DNA from: WHSO01 sp050485485
GTDB lineage: Bacteria > Pseudomonadota > Alphaproteobacteria > SMXQ01
Direction of reading: 5' to 3'
Assembly: GCA_050485485.1 (NCBI GenBank)
Contig: JBJHBM010000011.1
Location: forward strand, 1 to 64,000
Length of the DNA: 64,000 nt
The position numbers and the translations under genes are program-made. Below the pieces are notes generated by a model. It was not told the origin of the DNA. It worked only from the letters and a program-made list of their open reading frames with translations, and did no database searches. This document shows positions 47,362-56,241 of this stretch, piece after piece (position 1 is the stretch's first letter; each line of letters opens with the position of its first letter).

Positions 47362-50300
47362 CGACCCCCGCTCAAGGCTATCGGCTCCCGATTCATTAGG
47401 TAGGTCAGCGTCGATTCTGCATCCTCGCGTGCGGCCGTGCGGGTCCAGAAGCGCTGCTCGTTGCGCTTAATGAATAGGATTTCCCGGTCGCCCACGTGAC
47501 GGAAGAACGTGTCGATGAAGATGCGGGACCCGCCCGCCGGGACACGGGACGATCGGTCCAACTTGGCCAGCACGTTACGCCAAGCCTCCGCATCACCCCC
47601 GTTTGGCATTAGCGCGCTCTTGTCGTGCAACGCAAAGGAAACCGCCAGCAGCGGCGCCCTCGATGGCGGTGAAAGCACCTGCCAAGTGAGTTCTTCATCC
47701 GCTCCCAGTTCTCTTTTCCAGCTTTCAAGGAACACCCGGAGATAGGCGGGCAGGCCAGCTCTTGCGTTGGATATGTCGGCGAACGTGCCGGCGCGCCGGT
47801 CCGGACGGGTTACTTCCCTGACGGCTTCGCTCTTCTGGTTCCGGTAAAACAGCTCCAACCCGACGGTGCACATTTCGCGCACGAGATCGCGTTCGGCAGC
47901 GTTCAACTGATAGAGGTCAAAGACGGCATCATCCAGTTCCCGTTCAAGCGCCAGAAGCCGCTGATGCGCGGCCGTCCCGCCAAGCGCCAGTCCCTGCGGG
48001 TTCAGGTCGAGCTCTTGAAGTTCCTCGACAACGCGAACAATCCGCTCACGAAGACCGGACTTTGTCGGGAGCCGAATGGGCATTTCCTCGACATTCTCCA
48101 GATGGATTTCATCGTGCCAAAGCCCCCAGGAGCCAGAAGTGATGAAGTAGTAATACCGGGCAAGGGACGACCAGAACACGGCTGTTATGGCGGCTTCCTG
48201 CCACCTTTCGAGCCCCTTGAAGCGAACGCCGTGAATCGAATTCCGGAAGCAATATTTCCTGGTCTCAAAGCGTGCTGTTATCTGCCCCTCTCCCCTGATG
48301 CCGCGCGCAACGAGAAGGCGCCGCCCGCTATAAACATCCTCAACCCCGCGGCGCTCGACATGCTTGGGAACCGGCACAAGGCGGTTCGTTGAGATCGGGC
48401 CATAGGCACGGAACTCGTGGGAAGGCAGTTCACGATATTTCTCAAGCCAATCTGCTGGATGTGCTTTGTTTGCCTCTTTGAAACCCTGGCCGGTAAACAC
48501 CTCGGCATCCCTAAGATGCCTCGGCAGTTCCCACAGCGCCGGGAACCTCTCAATAAACCGGACCAGCGCTTCGTCCCGGTGCCCGCCCCACCAATAGACT
48601 TTCCAGAGCTTCTCATATTCAAGGCAATCGCGCTGCGACAGCCAATGCATGTCGCCACGGTTCAGCACGACCGAGCGCGTGTTTTCCACCACTGCCGTTC
48701 GTTTGGCGGACCAATATTGAAAGCGGCTATCTGGCAGCGGTGCGCTCCCGGTCTTCTCGAACACTACGGAGATGAACGGCGCGATGCCCTTCGCTTCCCG
48801 TTGCACTCCGGAGAAGAAAACGTGCCGCACGTGCGCGAAATTAACGACGTGCTCCAACCGAACGGACTGCAACCATATGCGCCGGAAGTCGCGGCTGTTT
48901 TTGTGATGCTTGAAGAGCACGCCAGAGGAAACAAGCAAACCGGCCCGACCGCCTTCCTTCAAAAGCGCCTCGGTGAGGTGAATGAACGCCTGGGAGAGTT
49001 CCTGGTCGCCGAGAGGCCGGCCCTTCTTCGGGTCGCACCATGCCTTGATCGCTTTCAGGGCTTTTTGACCGTCGGCATCCGCTTTCTTCGGGTTGCCCCA
49101 CGGTGGATTGCCTACGACCACCGAGGCGCAGCCCGAACCGAATCTCTGGGCAACTTCAGCCGGATACTTGCCGTCCAGGACCTCAAAGGAGTTTGCGTGC
49201 AGCAACACATCGAAGAACTGCGCCTCCCGCATTGCGCGTTCGCGCCGCCGGCGTTCGTCCTCGGACACCCATTTCAGATAGGGCAGCCTGCGCTCGTCGT
49301 TGATCTCCCGCGGTTCCTGATAGTGCAGAAAAGCGAGATACAGGCTGAACGCGGCAACGCGCACTGCCTCTTCGTTGATGTCGATGCCGGCGATCTGGTC
49401 GCGGAGAATTTTTCGAAGCTGCGGACGGCTGACGCGCCTGCCGTTCTGCTCCGCGCACAGGTGCCGCACCATGCGACGGAATGATTCAACGAGAAAGATT
49501 CCCGAGCCGCAGGCCGGATCGATCACGCGCGGCTTTTTCGCGAGAACCTCCGGGGTCAGGGTATGCGCAAGGACGAACTCTACGAGGGCAGGAGGCGTGT
49601 AGTGCGATCCCTGGTTCCTGTCCTTGCCAGTCCGTTCGTTGTAAAATTCCTCGTATATCGTACTGATCAGCTCAATCGGGATGACATCGAACCGGTAAGC
49701 GAAAAAGAACATCTCCTCCTGATCCGACGTGCTTCCGGTCAGAAAGCCCCTCAGCCGGTCGAGATGCGCCTGCTGGATACGCTCCCGCTCTTCGTCATCG
49801 ATCGGAAAGGTGTCTCCGTTGAAATCATGGGCGAGTTGCTCAAACAGCGCGTAAGTAAAGTCTTTATTCCGCAGGACCCGCAGAAATCGCAGCTCCGCAA
49901 ATCGAGGTTCCAGAGCGGGCGCGGAAGGGGGCTGCGCGAGAACCCTTGCCCATTCCTTGCTCCGCGCCGCGACATTCTCGAAATACGTGGGAGGAAGGAC
50001 TTTGCGGTCTTCGAGATAGCGGATGAAAATGGCACGCCCGATCAGCGAGTGAAGATGCCGCAGTTCCGGGCGCTTCCGTCCGGATGGCACCGCCGCCAAT
50101 TGTTGCCGCACCGTCTTGAGGTCCCGAATAAGCGCGCGATCCGCACGGTTTAGGGATTCGCGGAAACGCTCGTCTCCGAAAGCGGCGCCTGTCTCTATAC
50201 GCTCCCGATGGTAAGCACCCAGCTTCGATTGAACTTCGGCAATAGAAGTCGCGACGGCAATCAATCGATCGCGGTCCCCGATATTCTCGTGCGGCCTCGG

Positions 50301-50651
50301 TGGAGGCTTGGTCAGATCGAATGCGGATAGCTGTCCCGGCGTGGCAAGGAACAGAAGCTGCGGGCGCGACATACACCAGATATGCTCGTAAAGTCTCCGC
50401 AGGGTGCTGTCCGCTGCGCCCTCCGCTTTCGCGAAGACAACGACCGGGTCGCGATCGACGAAAAAGATGCTTTCAGCGCCCACCTGCGCAGCCAGTAGCT
50501 GCCAATCGCCCCGGTCGACCCAGTCTGCTCCCGCCACGGGCTGCGGCGTGCGCGCGGCCAACAGCAACGCACCCTGATCGAACTCAAGCTGCCGGTACAC
50601 GGCATTGAGCAGATCAGCGGCTGAGGCCGGATTGTCAGTCGGCGTGGCCAT
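47358..50651 (-). CDS. large N6-adenine DNA methylase (Eco57I/type IIG-like)
   Basis: 1097 residues. Methylase core: YTPP at 351-354, AdoMet motif I DPACGSG at 378-384 and catalytic motif IV NPPW at 515-518. Residues about 1-120 form a separate alpha/beta module (SIFFVDRDPVVVFAKA) that could be a degenerate nuclease-like domain; about 170-340 is a helical connector; the last 450 residues hold a probable target-recognition region and a C-terminal extension. Total size fits type IIG or class-I-like methylases of defence systems. It heads a transcript with the nuclease-like gene. An RHH protein is encoded 67 bases upstream. No helicase is present, so DISARM or BREX is unlikely. Confidence 0.8.
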   Translation of the reverse strand: MATPTDNPASAADLLNAVYRQLEFDQGALLLAARTPQPVAGADWVDRGDWQLLAAQVGAESIFFVDRDPVVVFAKAEGAADSTLRRLYEHIWCMSRPQLLFLATPGQLSAFDLTKPPPRPHENIGDRDRLIAVATSIAEVQSKLGAYHRERIETGAAFGDERFRESLNRADRALIRDLKTVRQQLAAVPSGRKRPELRHLHSLIGRAIFIRYLEDRKVLPPTYFENVAARSKEWARVLAQPPSAPALEPRFAELRFLRVLRNKDFTYALFEQLAHDFNGDTFPIDDEERERIQQAHLDRLRGFLTGSTSDQEEMFFFAYRFDVIPIELISTIYEEFYNERTGKDRNQGSHYTPPALVEFVLAHTLTPEVLAKKPRVIDPACGSGIFLVESFRRMVRHLCAEQNGRRVSRPQLRKILRDQIAGIDINEEAVRVAAFSLYLAFLHYQEPREINDERRLPYLKWVSEDERRRRERAMREAQFFDVLLHANSFEVLDGKYPAEVAQRFGSGCASVVVGNPPWGNPKKADADGQKALKAIKAWCDPKKGRPLGDQELSQAFIHLTEALLKEGGRAGLLVSSGVLFKHHKNSRDFRRIWLQSVRLEHVVNFAHVRHVFFSGVQREAKGIAPFISVVFEKTGSAPLPDSRFQYWSAKRTAVVENTRSVVLNRGDMHWLSQRDCLEYEKLWKVYWWGGHRDEALVRFIERFPALWELPRHLRDAEVFTGQGFKEANKAHPADWLEKYRELPSHEFRAYGPISTNRLVPVPKHVERRGVEDVYSGRRLLVARGIRGEGQITARFETRKYCFRNSIHGVRFKGLERWQEAAITAVFWSSLARYYYFITSGSWGLWHDEIHLENVEEMPIRLPTKSGLRERIVRVVEELQELDLNPQGLALGGTAAHQRLLALERELDDAVFDLYQLNAAERDLVREMCTVGLELFYRNQKSEAVREVTRPDRRAGTFADISNARAGLPAYLRVFLESWKRELGADEELTWQVLSPPSRAPLLAVSFALHDKSALMPNGGDAEAWRNVLAKLDRSSRVPAGGSRIFIDTFFRHVGDREILFIKRNEQRFWTRTAAREDAESTLTYLMNREPIALSGGR

Positions 50652-50718
50652 GCTTTCTTATGTCCCCGTGCCCACTGGCGGTTGTCCCGATGCCGGGACG
50701 ACAACATCTGACCACGCG

Positions 50719-50937
50719 TTACCTGGCATCCTTCTCCTTCAGCGCGGCAAACGCGTCGAATAGAACCTGATTGAGCTTCATGTTGTGTTGGGCAGCGTAG
50801 GTCTTGAACTCGCGGCGGAACTCCTCGGGCACCTTGAAGTTCAGCGGTGTCGAGTTCGCCGCTGTCCGCTTGCCTGGCTCCCGTGCCGACTGGGGCACAT
50901 TTCGGGAGAGCTTTTTCATTGAAGTCGCTTTTTGCAT
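50719..50937 (-). CDS. small ribbon-helix-helix DNA-binding protein
   Basis: 72 residues. The C-terminal half fits an RHH fold: beta strand TPLNFKVP, helix EEFRREFKTYAAQHN, then helix MKLNQVLFDAFAAL. The N-terminal half is a basic, disordered arm, as in ParG-type proteins. It lies directly in front of the methylase gene and may autoregulate the operon, or be the remnant of a plasmid partition or antitoxin gene. The start is uncertain (50937 or 50919); neither has a strong ribosome-binding site. Confidence 0.6.
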   Translation of the reverse strand: MQKATSMKKLSRNVPQSAREPGKRTAANSTPLNFKVPEEFRREFKTYAAQHNMKLNQVLFDAFAALKEKDAR

Positions 50938-51252
50938 GGTGCTGACATCGGTTCGTGTTCTGTGATCGCATCGGTGCCGAGGGCGCCAGTGCTCGTCTGG
51001 CACGATTCGACTTGCGATCTTAGTCTACGACGAAAGAACGAAAGAACGCAATCGTGCTTTCGTACCGAATTAAATGCCGCCTACCACCACGAGTGTGATT
51101 GATGATTCCGCCTATATCCTTTGATTTGGCAACGGCTGTTTTGTGCGCATCCGGCCACGTTGTACGTGGGCTCTACGCAGGGGCCATTTACCTTTAAAAT
51201 CCAGTGCCCAGTTTTTTCCTGACCGCCCCTCTATGTCCATCCCAGTGCCAAC

Positions 51253-52011
51253 TTAAGGCAAGGAACGGACACCCCTGCATTGAGGAAATCGCCTGCACCC
51301 GAGGAAGCGTTCGCCGGTGGGTCTATGAACGCGTTCAACCATAACGCCGCCGCAACGGGGACAGGCAATACCGGAATCGGCAGTATTATTAAAAATTCTT
51401 CTTTTTACGTTTCGCGCATGAGTACGTTCCGTCCGGAAGCCCGGAATTAGACGTTTGGTCAGAATGTCTTCAATGAAGCGGCGTACCTCATCCTCGGAGA
51501 AGACAAGAACGCGTTTTGCCCGGATGAACCGTGCAAGATCGAAGACTCCATGCACGACTCCAACCGGCATCGGAGTCTTGAACGTGCAGGCCCCGACGAA
51601 TACCACGACATTGTGCACCTGATCGGGCCCAAGCCTGAGGAGGTCTCGCACCGCCTTGATATGAAAGTCGTTCTGGAAAAGCGGATTCTGAAATCTTTGC
51701 TTAAATCGGAAAAACACCTGCGTCCATTGTGCCTGGTTCGGTCGGCCGAATATCCAACCTTTTATGTTCTTGGTTTCGATCACGAATATTCCGTATGGTG
51801 AAATGACCAAGTGGTCGATTTGGGTAGTTTCGCCGCCGACCGGCAAGGTAACGTTCTTGATGAGGCGATAAACTTTCCGGTCGAGGAGCAACGAAACGCC
51901 GACGTTGACCTTGAATTCCCCCAGCTTCCCCTTGAACCACGCCGTCCGTGGAATCAGGGCCAGGACCAAAATTGGTACAATGAGTAGAAGCCAATACCAA
52001 TGCGGAACCAT
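51253..52011 (-). CDS. NERD-domain protein with membrane anchor and C-terminal topoisomerase-type zinc finger
   Basis: 252 residues. One N-terminal membrane helix (WLLLIVPILVLALI); NERD nuclease-related domain with GKLGEFKV, QIDHLVISPYGIFVIETKNIKG (Asp, Glu-x-Lys pattern); C-terminal Zn ribbon CPRCGGVMVERV ... FLGCRRFPQC, as in topoisomerase I tails. NERD proteins are predicted nucleases often found in accessory regions. Low GC. The 249 bases between it and the RHH gene are A+T-rich and show no gene. A role in the restriction module is inference from position only. Confidence 0.78.
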   Translation of the reverse strand: MVPHWYWLLLIVPILVLALIPRTAWFKGKLGEFKVNVGVSLLLDRKVYRLIKNVTLPVGGETTQIDHLVISPYGIFVIETKNIKGWIFGRPNQAQWTQVFFRFKQRFQNPLFQNDFHIKAVRDLLRLGPDQVHNVVVFVGACTFKTPMPVGVVHGVFDLARFIRAKRVLVFSEDEVRRFIEDILTKRLIPGFRTERTHARNVKRRIFNNTADSGIACPRCGGVMVERVHRPTGERFLGCRRFPQCRGVRSLP

Positions 52012-52085
52012 GACCGAGCCACGGCTGTTTGTGTCTGCCTAGATTTTACCCCCAGCCCGGGCATTCAGAACATACACTAGGGCGT

Positions 52086-52694
52086 ATGAAGGCCATGGCT
52101 TTCGAGAGACGCAGGCAGTCCGGAGACCTCCGCGCCCTGGCCGCCGCCGGGATCGCGGTCGCGGCGGCGGCGCTGCTCGCGGGCTGCGCCCCCGTGCCGC
52201 ACCAGTCGCACCCGTCGCGCGCGGCGTCGGGGCCGGCCTCCTCCGTGCCGTCCTCCGCCCTGCCCGCCTACGCCGCCGAGGTGCGGGTCGTGAGCGGGCC
52301 CGGGCGGATGGAGTGCGTGCCCTATGCGCGCCAGCTGTCGGGCATCGCGCTGCGGGGCGACGCCTGGTCGTGGTGGGACGCCGCGCGCGGCGCGTACGAG
52401 CGCGGCCGGACGCCCGCGCCGGGGGCGGTCCTCGTCCTGAAGCGGCAGGGGGGCTCGCGCGGGCACCTGGCGGTCGTCACCCGCGTCGTCGACGACCGGG
52501 TCGTCCTCGCCCATCACGCCAACTGGCTGAACCGGGGGCGCGTGTACGAGAACACGCCGATCCGCGACGTGTCGCGCGACGGCGACTGGTCCGCCGTCCG
52601 GGTCTGGTACCCGCCCGGCAACACCTGGGGCAAGAGCACCTACGGCGCCTACGGCTTCATCTACGGCCGGGGACAGGTCGCCCGCACGGAGTAG
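52086..52694 (+). CDS. CHAP-domain lipoprotein (putative peptidoglycan amidase/endopeptidase)
   Basis: 202 residues. Leader with lipobox LLAG-Cys, a Ser/Pro-rich linker, then a CHAP domain: catalytic Cys in MECVPYARQLSG and His in GHLAVVTRV, with WSWWDAARG between them. The tail GNTWGKSTYGAYGFIY is common to alphaproteobacterial CHAP proteins. Likely cuts peptidoglycan cross-links or stems at the outer-membrane face. Start could also be ATG 52095. Confidence 0.8.
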   Translation: MKAMAFERRRQSGDLRALAAAGIAVAAAALLAGCAPVPHQSHPSRAASGPASSVPSSALPAYAAEVRVVSGPGRMECVPYARQLSGIALRGDAWSWWDAARGAYERGRTPAPGAVLVLKRQGGSRGHLAVVTRVVDDRVVLAHHANWLNRGRVYENTPIRDVSRDGDWSAVRVWYPPGNTWGKSTYGAYGFIYGRGQVARTE

Positions 52695-52724
52695 GCGCCG
52701 CGCCCGTGAACTTTACATAGGCCG

Positions 52725-52758
52725 AGGGCCGCCCGCCGGGGCGGCCCTGCGCTTTTTT
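52725..52758 (+). terminator. Rho-independent terminator after the CHAP gene
   Basis: AGGGCCGCCC-GCCG-GGGCGGCCCT forms a perfect 10-bp stem followed by TTTTTT at 52753-52758. Confidence 0.85.
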
Positions 52759-52854
52759 GAGGATTGAAAGATCGGCGCCGAACCATCAAAGTCGGGGCCC
52801 TTCGCGCGGGCACAGGCGCGCACGGCGGGGGCAACGAACGAGGGAGCACGAGGC

Positions 52855-53742
52855 ATGAAGACACTGGGTTTCATCGGCACCGGCGGCATGGGCAACGGCA
52901 TGGCGTCCAACCTGATCAAGGCGGGCTACCGCCTGGTCGTGAGCGACCTGCGGCGCGCGCAGGCCAAGGGGCTGGAGGACCAGGGCGCGACGTTCGCGGA
53001 CTCGCCCAAAGCCGTCGCCGAATCGTGCGAGCTCGTGCTCTCGATGCTGCCGCACAACGACGCGGTCCGGGCCGTCGGCCTCGGCAAGGGCGGGCTGATC
53101 GAGGCGACCGGCGGCGCGAAGACGTGGATCGACTTCAGCAGCATCGACAAGCGGACCATCGTCGAGGCCAGCGACGCGCTCGGCAAGACGGGCTGGACCG
53201 TGGTGGACGCCTCCGCCGGCGGCGTCGAGGAAGTGGCGGCGGCCGGCGCGCTCGCGCTCTGGCTCTCGGGCCCCAAGGCCCCGTTCGACGAGCATCAGCC
53301 GATCTTCCAGGCCATGGGCAAGTCGATCCTCCACGTCGGCGAGCTCGGCAACGCCAAGCTCGTCAAGAACGCCATGGCGATGCTGGCCGCCGTGCAGCAC
53401 ATGAGCGTCGTCGAGATATGCAGCTGGCTCGGCAAGGGCGGGCTCGACGCGGCCACCTTCCAGACCATCCTCAAGAACTCCCAGCAGGATTCGGTGGCGA
53501 CCCGGCGCATCATGGACATCGTGGTGAGCGGCAAATACAAGCCGCGCAAGTCGTGGATGCCGAAGGACGTGAACTTCGGGCTCGACATGGCGCGCGAGAT
53601 GGAGGTCCCGATGCCGTTCGTCGGGCTCGCGCAGCAGATGTTCGCCATCGCGCAGGCGACCGGCCAGGACGGCTACGAGGCGACCGGCATCGCCTGCAAC
53701 GTCTACGACGTGATCAACGGCGTGAAGCCAAAGGCGGGCTGA
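52855..53742 (+). CDS. NAD(P)-dependent beta-hydroxyacid dehydrogenase (3-hydroxyisobutyrate dehydrogenase family)
   Basis: 295 residues. Rossmann motif GFIGTGGMGNGMASNLIKAG, Asp/Arg after the second strand, substrate-binding ASAGGVEEVAAAG (DAPVSGG equivalent) and catalytic Lys in GNAKLVKNAMAM. Oxidises 3-hydroxyisobutyrate, tartronate or a similar short hydroxy acid. Monocistronic, bounded by terminator-like hairpins on both sides. Confidence 0.87.
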   Translation: MKTLGFIGTGGMGNGMASNLIKAGYRLVVSDLRRAQAKGLEDQGATFADSPKAVAESCELVLSMLPHNDAVRAVGLGKGGLIEATGGAKTWIDFSSIDKRTIVEASDALGKTGWTVVDASAGGVEEVAAAGALALWLSGPKAPFDEHQPIFQAMGKSILHVGELGNAKLVKNAMAMLAAVQHMSVVEICSWLGKGGLDAATFQTILKNSQQDSVATRRIMDIVVSGKYKPRKSWMPKDVNFGLDMAREMEVPMPFVGLAQQMFAIAQATGQDGYEATGIACNVYDVINGVKPKAG

Positions 53743-53762
53743 GGCGGCGCCTTCTTCTTCTC

Positions 53763-53792
53763 GTCATGCCCGGCGAAGGCCGGGCATCCACG
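53763..53792. repeat. REP-like single hairpin element
   Basis: ATGCCCGGC-GAAG-GCCGGGCAT is a 9-bp perfect stem within GTC...CCACG, the common alphaproteobacterial repeat form. It relates to the double palindrome at 44238 through the shared GTCAT-CCGG core. Confidence 0.65.
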
Positions 53793-53827
53793 TTCTTTTA
53801 TGTCCCCGTCGCCGCGAAAACGCGTGG

Positions 53828-53849
53828 GTGGTCGGCCTCCGCCGACCAC
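53828..53849. terminator. hairpin between convergent dehydrogenase and bactofilin genes
   Basis: GTGGTCGGC-CTCC-GCCGACCAC is a perfect 9-bp stem-loop. Without a T-run it may be a weak terminator or part of the repeat block that begins at 53763. Confidence 0.4.
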
Positions 53850-53918
53850 GACGCAAGGCGTGGACGAGTCCGAACCGGATACCCGTGGACCCGTTCGGGG
53901 CATCCCCGCCGTGGCGCC

Positions 53919-54461
53919 TCAGAGCGGCTTGGCCGCCGCCTCGGGCTTGTCGGCCTTGGGCGCCTCGCCCGGCTTCGGCGCCTCGCCCGGCCTGGGCGGG
54001 GCCGGCGGCACATACGCGGCCGGGCGCGCCTGGGTCTTGCCGAAATGGGGGCTGCAGCGGCCGTCCAGGTAGGCGCCCTTCTCGACTTCCACGGTCTCGT
54101 GGACGATGTCGCCGGTGACCTTGGCGCTCGCCCGCACCGTCACCGTCATGGCCTCCACCTTGCCCTCGATCGTGCCGGAGACGGTGACCGTGTCGCCGAA
54201 GATCGAGCCCCTGACGACCGCGCCCGCGCCGATCACGACGCTCTTGCCGCGCACGTCGCCCTCGACCTCGCCGTCCACCTGGATCTCGCCGGCGCACTCG
54301 AGGTCGCCCTTGACCTTCAGCCCGACGCCGATCAGCGACGGCACGGATGGCCGGGACTCGCCGCGCGCGGCGGCGACGTCGGTCGCCTTTCCCGCGGCAC
54401 CGTCGCCGGTCTTGTCACCCGTCTTGTCATTGGCCTTGTCACTGCGCGCGAACATGCTCAT
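53919..54461 (-). CDS. bactofilin family protein
   Basis: 180 residues. Central beta-helix of bactofilin repeats from about 40 to 130 (LIGVGLKVKGDLECAGEIQVDGEVEGDV, with glycine-hydrophobic periodicity), flanked by a charged N-terminal tail and a Pro/Lys-rich C-terminal tail. Bactofilins polymerise without nucleotides and organise cell-wall enzymes or stalk and pole structures. It overlaps a second bactofilin-like gene by 23 bases, so a co-polymer is likely. A CHAP peptidoglycan enzyme is encoded nearby. Confidence 0.9.
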   Translation of the reverse strand: MSMFARSDKANDKTGDKTGDGAAGKATDVAAARGESRPSVPSLIGVGLKVKGDLECAGEIQVDGEVEGDVRGKSVVIGAGAVVRGSIFGDTVTVSGTIEGKVEAMTVTVRASAKVTGDIVHETVEVEKGAYLDGRCSPHFGKTQARPAAYVPPAPPRPGEAPKPGEAPKADKPEAAAKPL

Positions 54462-54882
54462 CGGGCTCTCCCTGGAAGTCGTCGGAAAGGTTTTCGAAAT
54501 AGTTCACCGGGCGCCACGGCGTCCGGCCGTCGAGCCGGGCCCCCGGCGCCACGGCGATCTCGTGATGGAACAACGTGCCTTCGATCACGGCCGTATCCTC
54601 CACCGTCACGCGGAACGCGAACACCTGCCCCCTCACCCGTCCCTGCAGCACCGCCTCCCGCGCCACCAGCTTCCCGTCCAGGAAACCGTCCGGGCCGACC
54701 ACCGCGCGGGACGCATGAACCTCGCCCCGCACCGTGCCGTGGATGTGGAGCTCGCCCGCCGCCCGGATCCGCCCGGTGACCGCCAGCTCGCTGCCCACCA
54801 CCGAGCACGTCCCGCCGCCGCCGGCGATGGCGCCCGCATCCCGCGACGGCGCTCTCCCCAGGCCCAGGCGCGCCAGCCTCAT
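54439..54882 (-). CDS. second bactofilin-like protein
   Basis: 147 residues. Beta-helix repeats from about 30 to 125 (SELAVTGRIRAAGELHIHGTV, VVGPDGFLDGKL, then VIEGTLFHHEIAVAPGARLDG) match bactofilin periodicity, but the tails are different from the downstream bactofilin. It is the first gene of the pair and the 23-base overlap implies translational coupling. Confidence 0.8.
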   Translation of the reverse strand: MRLARLGLGRAPSRDAGAIAGGGGTCSVVGSELAVTGRIRAAGELHIHGTVRGEVHASRAVVGPDGFLDGKLVAREAVLQGRVRGQVFAFRVTVEDTAVIEGTLFHHEIAVAPGARLDGRTPWRPVNYFENLSDDFQGEPDEHVRAQ

Positions 54883-55076
54883 ACGATCCTATCCGGTTTC
54901 GCGAACATCCCCCGCAGTTCCATGCACCCAGTTAGCCCGAAGCGGGCCCGCGACTCCACCCACAAAATAATAGCACGGCAGCGGTGCGGCTTTACAGCGC
55001 CTTCCCGGGCGGCGTACCGTCCGCGGGAAGGGCCGGCGGATGCAAGCCGAGAAGGCCCGCACCGGGAGGCGAAACG

Positions 55077-56156
55077 ATGGCGGGCATGACGGCGCACGAC
55101 AACCCCTGGCGCCCGAGCGCGCGGACGCGAGCGCCCGCGCGGCTGGGGGCGCCGGTCGCGGAACCGGGCTGCTGGCACCCGGAGGCGCTGCGGCGAAGCC
55201 GGGCCTGGCTCTACCGCCTGTCGGCGGCCGAGATCGCGGACATCGAGGACGCGGCGGCGCGCGCCGAAGCGCGCGGCCTCGGCATCATGGAGATCGACCG
55301 CGACGCCTTCGCGCTGCCCGTGTTCGGAAAAGCCCTGGCCGACATCCGCGCCGAGATTCTGGAGGGGCGCGGCTTCGCGCTGATCCGGGGGCTTCCCGTG
55401 GAGGGACGCTCGGCGTTTCGCAACATGGCCGCCTACTGGGGCGTCGCCAGCCATATCGGCACGCCCGTCTCCCAGAACGGCGAGGGGCACCTGGTCGGCC
55501 ACGTGACGGACACGGGCCAGCGCATGACCACCGCCACCGGACGGGGCTACCGGTCGAGCGAGGAGCTCTACTTCCACGCCGACCGCTGCGACGTTGCCGG
55601 GCTGTTCTGCCTGCGCGCCGCGAAGGCGGGCGGGCGCCACCGCATCTGCTCCTCCCCCGCGCTCTACAACGAGATGCTGCGGCGCCGGCCCGACCTCGCG
55701 AAAGCGCTGGAGTTCCGCTTCTACATGACGCGGCGCGGCGAGATTCCCTCGGGCGAGACGGAACCGTGGGCGCGGCTCCCCGTCTTCAGCGTGCGGGACG
55801 GCTACTTCACCGCGCGCGGCGCGAGCAAGACCGGCATCACCCGCGCCCAGGGGCTGCCCGGCGTGCCGCCGATGACGCCCGAGCAGACCGAGGCGATCGA
55901 CGTGTTCCAGGAGATCGCGAACGCGCTCGCGATCGACGTGGACTTCGAGCCGGGCGACATGTCCTTCGCCTGCAGCCACGTGACGCTGCACGCGCGCACC
56001 GCGTTCGAGGACTGGGCCGAGCCCGGGCGGCGGCGCCACCTCCTGCGCCTGTGGCTGAACACGCCCGGCGCGCGCCCCCTGGTGCCCGAGGTGGCGCACG
56101 AGATCGGCGGCCTGCTGCCCGAGGGGGTGAAGCCCACGGTGCCGCTGGAGGCGTGA
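55077..56156 (+). CDS. TauD/TfdA-like Fe(II)/2-oxoglutarate dioxygenase
   Basis: 359 residues; GGGAGG before ATG 55077. Metal ligands His167-x-Asp169 in FHADRCDV and a distal His in LHARTAFEDW; the 2-oxoglutarate Arg is in HLLRLWLN. N-terminal part GFALIRGLPVEG and GHLVGHVTDTG are typical of the TauD subgroup that handles small organic compounds. Oxidatively releases or hydroxylates an unknown substrate. Monocistronic with a following terminator. Confidence 0.85.
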   Translation: MAGMTAHDNPWRPSARTRAPARLGAPVAEPGCWHPEALRRSRAWLYRLSAAEIADIEDAAARAEARGLGIMEIDRDAFALPVFGKALADIRAEILEGRGFALIRGLPVEGRSAFRNMAAYWGVASHIGTPVSQNGEGHLVGHVTDTGQRMTTATGRGYRSSEELYFHADRCDVAGLFCLRAAKAGGRHRICSSPALYNEMLRRRPDLAKALEFRFYMTRRGEIPSGETEPWARLPVFSVRDGYFTARGASKTGITRAQGLPGVPPMTPEQTEAIDVFQEIANALAIDVDFEPGDMSFACSHVTLHARTAFEDWAEPGRRRHLLRLWLNTPGARPLVPEVAHEIGGLLPEGVKPTVPLEA

Positions 56157-56183
56157 GGCGCGAGGAGGCGCGGCGCCCGGACG

Positions 56184-56210
56184 AAAAAGGGCCCCGCGCG
56201 GGGGCCCCTT
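56184..56210. terminator. terminator hairpin between convergent genes
   Basis: GGGCCCC-GCGCG-GGGGCCC with an A-tract before and TT after lies between the dioxygenase gene and the convergent cupin gene, so it could serve both. Confidence 0.65.
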
Positions 56211-56241
56211 CCTCGTGCGCGACGCGCGGCGGCGGATCGCG

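Noticed and set aside
46690..52011. BREX or DISARM system
   Set aside because: A PglX-like methylase alone is not enough: no PglZ, BrxC, DrmA/B or helicase gene is present.
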